From NCBI RefSeq assembly GCF_050871315.1, contig NZ_JBJLRE010000013.1: a DNA stretch of 64,000 bases; one strand, 5' to 3'. Below are positions 58,227 through 64,000 of this stretch, piece after piece. This stretch comes from Kineococcus gynurae. Its GTDB lineage: Bacteria > Actinomycetota > Actinomycetes > Actinomycetales > Kineococcaceae. Under the pieces are notes generated by a model that did not search any database, was not told where the DNA came from, and worked only from the letters and a program-made list of their open reading frames with translations. Made by a program: the position numbers and the translations under genes. Position 1 is the first letter of the stretch; every line of letters starts with the position of its first letter.

Positions 58227-59204
58227 GTGACCGTCGAACTCTCGGTGATCATCGTCACGTACAACGCCCCGGAGTGGGTGGAACGCTGCCTCACCCACCT
58301 GACCGGGCCGGGGGCCCCGTCGGTCGCCTACGAGATCGTCGTCGTCGACAACGCCTCGGGGCCGCAGACCCGGGACCTGCTGCAGCGCTGGGCGGAGCGC
58401 GAACCGCGGTTGCGGCTGCACCTGTCCGCGGAGAACCTCGGCTTCGGCCGGGGGTGCAACCTGGCGGTCGCGCGCAGCACCGGGCGGACCGTCGTCCTGC
58501 TCAACCCCGACGCCGAGGCCCTCCCGGGGACGCTCGACGCGCTGCTGGCCTTCCACGACGCCGACCCCCGCCGGGGCCTGGTGGGCGGGCGCGTGCTGGA
58601 CCCGCAGGGCGTCGTCCAGCCCGAGAGCTGCTGGGGCGCACCGACCCTGTGGAGCTGGTTCTGCTCGGCGGTCTTCCTCACCGCCGCGTTCCCGCGCCAC
58701 CCGCTCTTCGACCCCGAGTCCCTCGGCCGCTGGGCCCGTGACAGCGTGCGCGAGGTCGACATCATCACCGGCTGCCTGCTCCTCACGGCGCGGACGACGT
58801 GGGACGAGCTGGGGGGTTTCGACGAGTCCTTCTTCATGTACGGCGAGGACGCCGACCTCGGCCGGCGCGCCGCCGACGCGGGGTACCACCCCTCGATCAC
58901 GCCCGCGGCGACGATCGTCCACGCGGGCGGCGCCTCCTCGGCCAACCGGACCGCCAAGCAGCGACTCCTGCTGCGCGGCAAGGCGACCTACGCCCGCAAG
59001 CACTGGGCGCCGCGCCGGGCCGCGATCGGGGTGGGGTTGCTGCAGACGGGCGTCGCGCTGCGGACCGTCGCCGAACGCGTCCTGCGCCGCGGGACGGTCT
59101 GGGCGCCGCTGTGGGCCGAACGGCGCGACTGGGCGGCGGGCTGGGCGACGAGCCCGGACCGCGCCGCGGACCTCCGCGGGACCCGTTCGGGCAGCTCCGT
59201 CTGA
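58227..59204 (+). CDS. glycosyltransferase family 2, rhamnosyltransferase-like
   Basis: The 325-residue protein opens ELSVIIVTYNAPEWVERCL and has VVVDNASGPQ, ENLGFGRGCNLAVARSTG, LLNPDAEALPGTLDALL, ITGCLLLTARTTWDELGGFD and ESFFMYGEDADLGRRAADAG. This is the WbbL-like pattern known for rhamnosyltransferases and galactofuranosyltransferases. GTG 58227 follows AAGGGA; an upstream ATG at 58161 is possible. It may use the dTDP-rhamnose made earlier in the window. Confidence 0.88.
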   Translation: MTVELSVIIVTYNAPEWVERCLTHLTGPGAPSVAYEIVVVDNASGPQTRDLLQRWAEREPRLRLHLSAENLGFGRGCNLAVARSTGRTVVLLNPDAEALPGTLDALLAFHDADPRRGLVGGRVLDPQGVVQPESCWGAPTLWSWFCSAVFLTAAFPRHPLFDPESLGRWARDSVREVDIITGCLLLTARTTWDELGGFDESFFMYGEDADLGRRAADAGYHPSITPAATIVHAGGASSANRTAKQRLLLRGKATYARKHWAPRRAAIGVGLLQTGVALRTVAERVLRRGTVWAPLWAERRDWAAGWATSPDRAADLRGTRSGSSV

Positions 59205-59355
59205 CGTCCCCGCCCGACGTCGCGGGGCCCGCTTCCCGGCGCGGTCCCGTTCCGGCGGAGCCGTTCTCGCCCTCGGACCGTGAGACCGGTCACGACGTCG
59301 CGGCACCCCCGCGGATCACCCCCCGGGGGCCGCGTCCCGCCCGGTACGGTGCGGC

Positions 59356-60840
59356 ATGACCCCGGAGGAGTTCAGCACCGTGCTGCTGGTCGCCTCCGGC
59401 GTCCTGCTGCTGGCGGTGCTCGCCGTCCGCCTCTCGGTCCGGACCGGGCTCCCCTCGCTGCTGCTCTACCTCGGCCTCGGTCTGCTGCTGGGCCAGGACG
59501 GGCTCGGCGTGGGTTTCGACGACGCGCAGGTCGTGCAGACGCTGGGCTACGCGGCCCTCGTGCTCATCCTGGCCGAGGGTGGTCTGACCACCCGCTGGCA
59601 GACCATCAGGCCCGCGTTCGGGCCGGCCGCCGTCCTGGCCACCCTGGGGACCGTCGTCTCCATCGCCGTGACCGGGTACGCGGCGCACTGGTTGCTCGGG
59701 GTGGACTGGGTCGTCGCCATGCTGATCGGCGCGGTCGTCTCCTCGACCGACGCGGCCGCCGTCTTCTCGGTGCTCCGGCAGGTGCCGCTCCCCCGCCGCC
59801 TGGCCGGGATGCTGGAGGCGGAGTCCGGGCTGAACGACGCCCCCGTGGTCATCGCGGTCCTCGCCCTCACCGAGGTCGCCGCCGGGGAGAGCTCGCACCC
59901 GTGGTGGTTCTACGCGCTGGAGGCGGTCGCGGAACTGGCCGGGGGGACGGTCGTCGGGGTGGGGGTGGGTTTCGCGGGCGTGTTCCTGCTGCGCCGCAGC
60001 GCTCTGCCGTCCTCGGGGTTGTACCCCGTGGCCGTGCTCGCCCTGGCGGTCGGCGCCTTCGCCGTCGCCGACGTGGCGCACGCGTCGGGTTTCATCGCGA
60101 CCTACCTGTGCGGCCTCGTGCTGGGCAACGCCCGCCTCCCCCACCGGCAGGCCACCCGGGGTTTCGCCGAGGCGTTCGGCTGGCTCGCCCAGATCGGCCT
60201 GTTCGTCATGCTCGGCCTGCTGGCCGACCCCTCGCGCCTCCCCGCCGCCCTCGGCGACGCCCTGCTCGTCGGGCTCGCCCTGACGCTGCTGGCCCGGCCG
60301 CTGTCGGTGCTGCTGAGCCTGACCCCCTTCCGGCTGCCCGGGCGCGACCTGGCCTTCCTGTCCTGGGCCGGCCTGCGCGGAGCGGTCCCGGTCGTGCTGG
60401 CCACGGTGCCGGTGGTGGCCGGGGTGCCGAACTCCCAGCGCCTGTTCGACGTGGTCCTCGTGCTGGTCGTCGTCTTCACCCTCGTGCAGGCCCCGGTCCT
60501 GCCCTGGCTCGCCCGACGGCTGGGCCTGGCGCTGGACGAGACCCGTGACCTCGACGTGGAGGTGTCCCCGCTGGGCACCCTCTCGGCCGACGTGCTGCGC
60601 GTCCGGGTCGTCCCCGGTTCCCGCCTGGCCGGGGTGGAGATCTTCGAGCTGCGCCTGCCCCGTGGCAGCAACGTCACCCTCGTCGCCCGGGACGGGGGCA
60701 CGTTCGTCCCCCAGCAGCGGACCGTGCTGCGCGCGGCCGACGAGATCCTCGTGGTCACCGCGGCCTCGGAACGGGCCCGGGTCGAGGAACGGCTGCAGCA
60801 GATCAGCCGGCACGGCAAGCTCGCGGGCTGGCGGCGCTGA
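59356..60840 (+). CDS. potassium/sodium:proton antiporter, CPA1 family with TrkA-C domain
   Basis: The 494-residue protein has about 12 spans with the transport-site motif AVVSSTDAAAVFSVLRQ and ESGLNDAPVVIAVLAL, followed by LSWAGLRGAVPVVLA. The last 100 residues form a cytoplasmic TrkA-C (RCK_C) domain, as in NhaP2/CvrA potassium-proton antiporters. It would serve pH and cation balance. TACGGT ends five bases before the ATG, so it is probably leaderless. It is followed by a CIRCE site that belongs to the next gene. Confidence 0.9.
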   Translation: MTPEEFSTVLLVASGVLLLAVLAVRLSVRTGLPSLLLYLGLGLLLGQDGLGVGFDDAQVVQTLGYAALVLILAEGGLTTRWQTIRPAFGPAAVLATLGTVVSIAVTGYAAHWLLGVDWVVAMLIGAVVSSTDAAAVFSVLRQVPLPRRLAGMLEAESGLNDAPVVIAVLALTEVAAGESSHPWWFYALEAVAELAGGTVVGVGVGFAGVFLLRRSALPSSGLYPVAVLALAVGAFAVADVAHASGFIATYLCGLVLGNARLPHRQATRGFAEAFGWLAQIGLFVMLGLLADPSRLPAALGDALLVGLALTLLARPLSVLLSLTPFRLPGRDLAFLSWAGLRGAVPVVLATVPVVAGVPNSQRLFDVVLVLVVVFTLVQAPVLPWLARRLGLALDETRDLDVEVSPLGTLSADVLRVRVVPGSRLAGVEIFELRLPRGSNVTLVARDGGTFVPQQRTVLRAADEILVVTAASERARVEERLQQISRHGKLAGWRR

Positions 60841-60851
60841 GGCGGGTATGA

Positions 60852-60878
60852 TTGGCACTCGGTACCAGCGAGTGCCAG
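60852..60878. promoter_or_regulatory. CIRCE operator (HrcA site) before the Ruc/FmdB gene
   Basis: TTGGCACTC, nine bases (GGTACCAGC), then GAGTGCCAG is an inverted repeat with exact CIRCE spacing. It lies 60 bp before the zinc-ribbon gene. The left half equals the groEL copies. Confidence 0.88.
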
Positions 60879-60937
60879 ACGCGACCCGGTCGCGGCCAGT
60901 CAGTGCCAGGTCTTCGTGCAGAGCCGGAGGAGCCCCC

Positions 60938-61342
60938 GTGCCCACCTACGCGTACGCGTGCCAGCAGTGCGAGCACACGTTCGAGGTCCGTCAGTCCTTC
61001 ACCGACGACTCCCTCACCACCTGCCCCGAGTGCACCGGGTCGCTGCGCAAGCTGTTCAACTCCGTCGGGGTCGTCTTCAAGGGATCCGGCTTCTACCGCA
61101 ACGACTCCCGCGCCAAGAACGGTGGCGGGTCGAATTCGACGGGTTCGACCCCGTCCGCCGGGTCGTCCTCCGGCTCCTCCTCGAGCACGGGGGCGTCCGG
61201 CGCGGGGTCCTCGGGTTCCGGGTCCTCGGGTTCGGGCTCCTCGAACTCCGGCTCGTCGAGCTCCGGGTCCTCGAACTCCGGCTCATCGAGCTCCGGCTCG
61301 TCGAGCTCCGCCAGCCCGGCGGGGTCCTCGACCTCGTCCTGA
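60938..61342 (+). CDS. FmdB-type zinc-ribbon protein, Ruc-like chaperone
   Basis: The 134-residue protein has an N-terminal zinc ribbon: C8-x2-C11 (YACQQCEH) and C29-x2-C32 (TTCPECTG), then LRKLFNSVGVVFKGSGFYR. The remaining 75 residues are a disordered Gly/Ser/Asn-rich tail. Mycobacterial Ruc (Rv0991c) has this layout and is a redox-regulated, heat-induced chaperone that works with the Hsp70 system. Synteny with the 5-FCL/galU/moeA/rimJ block and the CIRCE site supports orthology. GGAGGAG precedes the GTG. Confidence 0.82.
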   Translation: MPTYAYACQQCEHTFEVRQSFTDDSLTTCPECTGSLRKLFNSVGVVFKGSGFYRNDSRAKNGGGSNSTGSTPSAGSSSGSSSSTGASGAGSSGSGSSGSGSSNSGSSSSGSSNSGSSSSGSSSSASPAGSSTSS

Positions 61343-61456
61343 TCCCCGGGCCTCCCGGCCCGCCCGCTCGTCCACAGGTCGACGCTCGCTCCGGCCCCGT
61401 CCACACCCGTCCCGCCGACGGGGTGGCGGGGCCGTCGTCGTCCCTAGCCTCGCCCC

Positions 61457-62170
61457 GTGCTGCCGACCCACCACACCCCCTCCGCCGGGCCCGTCGTCCC
61501 CACCGGTGCCGCGACGCCGGCCGGGCCCGCTCCGTACCGTCCGGGGCCGCGCGGGCCCGCGCAGCGGCGGCGCACCCGGCGACTGCGGCGGCTCCTGGCC
61601 GCGGGTCTGGTCGCCGGGGCCGGGGGCGGCGCGGTGCTCCTGGTGGCCCCGCCGCGGACGCCGACGCGCAGCGTGCCGGTGGCGGCGCTCGACCTGCCCG
61701 CCGGGACGACGCTCGCCCCGGGCGACGTCCGGTCGGCGTCGTGGCCGCTGGAGCTGGTCCCCGACGGCACCCGGACCGAGGTCGTGGGGGCCGTGCTGGC
61801 CGGCCCGGTGCGTCGGGGGGAACCCCTGACCGACGCGCGGGTCCTGGGCGCGGGGGTGCTCACGGGTCAGCCGACCGGCACCCTGGCCGTCCTGGTGCCC
61901 CTCGACCCGGCCGCGACCGCGGCGGGCGTGGCCGCCGGCGCCCGCGTGGACGTCCTCGTCCCCACCGAGGACCCGGTGACCGGAGCCGCCGCCGGGGCCC
62001 GTCGGATCGGACGCGACCTGGTGGTCCTGGCCGTGACCCCGTCGACGACCGCCGCGTTCGGGACCACCGCACCGGGGTCACCCACCGCCCTGGTGGCGGC
62101 CGACCCGGCGACGGCCGAGGCGCTCACCGCGGCCGGTGACCGCGCCCGGCTCGCCCTGCGCGCACCGTGA
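61457..62170 (+). CDS. SAF-domain protein, CpaB/RcpC-like
   Basis: The 237-residue protein has a basic cytoplasmic head, one transmembrane helix (LLAAGLVAGAGGGAVLLVAP) and an external SAF domain (VPVAALDLPAGTTLAPGDVR, then VVGAVLAGPVRRGEPLTDAR). A C-terminal RcpC-like region (TLAVLVPLDPAATAAGVAAG) follows. Such proteins assist Flp/Tad pili, but no other pilus gene is here, and a copy next to FmdB is common in actinobacteria. TAGCCT six bases before the GTG predicts a leaderless mRNA. Confidence 0.82.
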   Translation: MLPTHHTPSAGPVVPTGAATPAGPAPYRPGPRGPAQRRRTRRLRRLLAAGLVAGAGGGAVLLVAPPRTPTRSVPVAALDLPAGTTLAPGDVRSASWPLELVPDGTRTEVVGAVLAGPVRRGEPLTDARVLGAGVLTGQPTGTLAVLVPLDPAATAAGVAAGARVDVLVPTEDPVTGAAAGARRIGRDLVVLAVTPSTTAAFGTTAPGSPTALVAADPATAEALTAAGDRARLALRAP

Positions 62171-62191
62171 CGCCCGTGCGGTCGGAGCGGA

Positions 62192-62416
62192 TCACCCCCA
62201 GTGCGGGGGCCGTTCGCGCAGGTAGCGGTCGTCGTCGTCGCGGCCCGGGGACTCTCCCCATCCCTCGTCGGAGTCGTCCCGGGACCGCTCGTCCTCGACC
62301 GGTACCTCCCGCCGGATCGGGGACGGCGGTCGCGGGGTCGCCGCCCCGGGCCGGGACGGCTGCGCGCCGGAGTCGGCCGCCCCGGACGGTCGGGGGGTGG
62401 ACGGGGGCGTCGTCAC
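62192..62416 (-). CDS. small acidic protein of unknown function
   Basis: A 74-codon gene starts at a GTG overlapping the upstream helicase-like stop (GTGA). The first half is Pro/Ser-rich and the second half is acidic: EDERSRDDSDEGWGE, then DDRYLRERPPHWG. The DEGWGE and RYLRERPPHW ending is a recognisable actinobacterial pattern, but no function is known. The whole protein is likely disordered. Confidence 0.65.
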   Translation of the reverse strand: MTTPPSTPRPSGAADSGAQPSRPGAATPRPPSPIRREVPVEDERSRDDSDEGWGESPGRDDDDRYLRERPPHWG

Positions 62417-64000
62417 CGGGTCTCCTCGGCGGGACTGCGGGTCTCCAGCGCGGTGACGTCGATCCGGGCGACCGGCCCGACGGCGGGGTCGACGGCGGGG
62501 TCGGCGGCGGGGGCGGCGGCGGGGTCCGCGGCGGGGGCGGGGTCGCGCAGGTCCACGACCCGGGGAGCGGGCGTCGGGTCGGGAGCCGGGGCGGGCGCGG
62601 TCGGTCGCAGGCCCACCGCGGCCAGCTCCTCGCGCCAGATCCGCCCGATGCGGGCGGCCTCGCCGGCCGCATCGGCCGCGACGTCGTGCGCGGAGGCGCG
62701 CACGTAGCGCCATCCGGTCCGCTCCCACCGCGCGGGGCGCTCCACCTCGCGCTCGAGCACGTCCAGGCCGGCCCAGGCAGGGGTGTCCACCTCGACGGCC
62801 AGTCCCTGCCCGCCGTGGTGCCACCCCACGGCGATCGGCACCGGCAGCCCGGTCCCGGCCCCCACGGTGACCTCGAGGCCCTCCGCGCGCAGCGCGTCGG
62901 CGAGCCTGGCCACCAGGGCGTCGTCGGCCCCGGCGGCGCCCGCCGCGGCCGGGCCGACCCCGGGAACGGTCACCCCCAGGCCGTCGTCGGCCGTCGGACC
63001 GGGCTCGGCACCCCGGGCGGCCTCCCAGCTCAGGGCCACCCGCAGCAGGGCCCGCCGGACCGGGGTGGTGACCGGTTCGACCCCACTGGTCACCGAGTCG
63101 TCCAGCACGATCGTCGTGCGGACCCGGGACCGGCTCAGCAGCAGCCGCACCCGGGCGTCGGCGCCGCTCGCGGCGGCGGCTCCCCGGGGCTCGGCCGACC
63201 CCTCGGCGAGGGTGTCGGCCAGGGAGTCGGCGAGGACCAGCACGTGGTCGCGGCGGCGACCGACCCAGCGGGTGGGCTCGCCGATGAGGAGGGGTTCCAC
63301 CGCAGCGCGGCCGACGCTGCGCGTCCCGGGCGCGGCGGGTCGGGGCCGCAGGACCGGCAGGCGGCGACGGACCGCGTCCAGGACGAGCAGCTCCGTCTCC
63401 GCGTCCGGCGTGACGATGCCCACGGAGTCGGCCGGGCGTTCCCGCGTCGCCTCGGCCACCTGCTCGACCAGCAGGTCCAGCAGCGCGTCCCGGCCGCGCC
63501 GGGTGCCGATGGGCCGGGTCGACGTGCGCCGCACCTGCCGGCCCTCGTGCGCGGCCGCCGGCGCGGCGACACCGGATCCGTCCGACGTGGTGCCGCCCCG
63601 CTGGAGGACGCCCGGTCCGAGGACGGCCGTCGGCAGCAGCGCGGCGTCCCGGCAGGCGTACTGGCGACCGAGGGTGACGCGCCGGGTGGCGCCCCGGGCG
63701 GCGGTGAGCACCCCGCCCGCCGGCACCCCGGTCCGGGACAGACCCGCGGTGTCCAGCGGGTGCGGGCCCGGCAGTCCCTCGTCACCGAGCAGGACGAGGC
63801 GTTCGACGCCGGCCAGCAGCGGGAGCAGGGTCGTGGTGGGGACGCGGTGCGCCCCCACCACGTCCACGGCGAGCGCGTCGAGCAGGTACTCCGCCGAGGC
63901 CTCGAGCAGGTCGTCGGCGGCCACCAGCCCCACGTTGTAGACGACCACGCGACCCCGGACCACGACCCCGGTGTCCACCCGGCGGGCCTCGACGTCACCC
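62413..64000 (-). CDS. helicase-like protein, C-terminal part (partial)
   Basis: At least 528 residues are visible; the start lies beyond the window. Visible segments resemble the C-terminal half of large actinobacterial AAA/superfamily-1 helicase-like proteins: RVTLGRQYACRDAALLPTAV, VGIVTPDAETELLVLDAV, and a C-terminal nuclease-like stretch AVEVDTPAWAGLDVLEREVE followed by RPARWERTGWRYVRASAHDV, similar to Vsr/DUF559-type ends. No complete Walker A is in view. A Pro/Ala-rich repeat tail precedes the stop, which overlaps the small acidic gene. The call is tentative. Confidence 0.55.
   Translation of the reverse strand, partial: GDVEARRVDTGVVVRGRVVVYNVGLVAADDLLEASAEYLLDALAVDVVGAHRVPTTTLLPLLAGVERLVLLGDEGLPGPHPLDTAGLSRTGVPAGGVLTAARGATRRVTLGRQYACRDAALLPTAVLGPGVLQRGGTTSDGSGVAAPAAAHEGRQVRRTSTRPIGTRRGRDALLDLLVEQVAEATRERPADSVGIVTPDAETELLVLDAVRRRLPVLRPRPAAPGTRSVGRAAVEPLLIGEPTRWVGRRRDHVLVLADSLADTLAEGSAEPRGAAAASGADARVRLLLSRSRVRTTIVLDDSVTSGVEPVTTPVRRALLRVALSWEAARGAEPGPTADDGLGVTVPGVGPAAAGAAGADDALVARLADALRAEGLEVTVGAGTGLPVPIAVGWHHGGQGLAVEVDTPAWAGLDVLEREVERPARWERTGWRYVRASAHDVAADAAGEAARIGRIWREELAAVGLRPTAPAPAPDPTPAPRVVDLRDPAPAADPAAAPAADPAVDPAVGPVARIDVTALETRSPAEETR

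Noticed and set aside
61093..61404. Acidic, repeat-like minus-strand frame opposite the zinc-ribbon gene
   Set aside because: Its Glu/Asp/Pro repeats are only the complement of the Ser/Gly-rich tail codons of the Ruc-like gene; there is no ribosome site or promoter.

Overview
The window is about 73-75% G+C by eye, uses GTG starts freely, packs genes into ATGA/GTGA overlaps, and encodes families typical of Actinomycetota: DUF3263, GlpR/SepX with a MoeA-type partner, an actinobacterial protein O-mannosyltransferase, a Ruc/FmdB zinc ribbon and coenzyme F420 genes. A Kineosporiaceae-like actinobacterium is my best guess, but no rRNA is present to confirm it.

Layout. (1) 1-6.1 kb: the moaA tail and moaD for molybdopterin; a minus-strand, overlap-coupled trio of moaE, a CofH-like gene and a Baeyer-Villiger-type monooxygenase; and an opposing CofC-CofG fusion for F420. 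(2) 6-13.5 kb: housekeeping and stress genes (acyltransferase, YjbR, groEL under two CIRCE operators, csp, ung, CsbD, OsmC, a lipid-kinase-like protein). (3) 13.7-19 kb: a metF-metE operon behind a SAM riboswitch, with metE truncated inside a repeated palindrome, then a DUF485-actP acetate uptake pair. (4) 19-23.2 kb: a secreted beta-helix protein, rsmI and the protein mannosyltransferase. (5) 23.5-51.2 kb: a large surface-polysaccharide island with dTDP-rhamnose genes, many glycosyltransferases, a flippase, a polymerase, a chain-length protein, a pyruvyltransferase, an initiating sugar-phosphate transferase and two more beta-helix proteins. (6) Embedded at 31.9-38.4 kb: a RiPP cluster of lasso type (ABC exporter, B1, B2, a short cyclase, an HprK-like kinase, a precursor peptide and a nucleotidyltransferase). 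(7) 51.4-64 kb: tRNA-Ala, then the conserved actinobacterial block glpR-rimJ-mog-moaC-moeA-galU, 5-formyl-THF cyclo-ligase, sugar genes, a cation/proton antiporter, a CIRCE-controlled Ruc-like zinc ribbon, an SAF protein and the 3' part of a helicase-like gene.

How the parts fit. The rhamnose enzymes and GalU can supply activated sugars. The polyprenyl sugar transferase, glycosyltransferases, flippase, polymerase and Wzz-like protein form a Wzx/Wzy-type export route, decorated by acetyl- and pyruvyltransferases. The RiPP genes have all the parts of a kinase-containing lasso pathway, but the precursor core and the cyclase length are not canonical. GroEL and the Ruc-like protein share HrcA-type operators and are probably induced together by heat.

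Four copies of one long palindrome (core GTGATCAAGGAAT) lie between genes. Many genes carry a TANNNT box 5-7 nt before the start codon, which predicts leaderless mRNAs.
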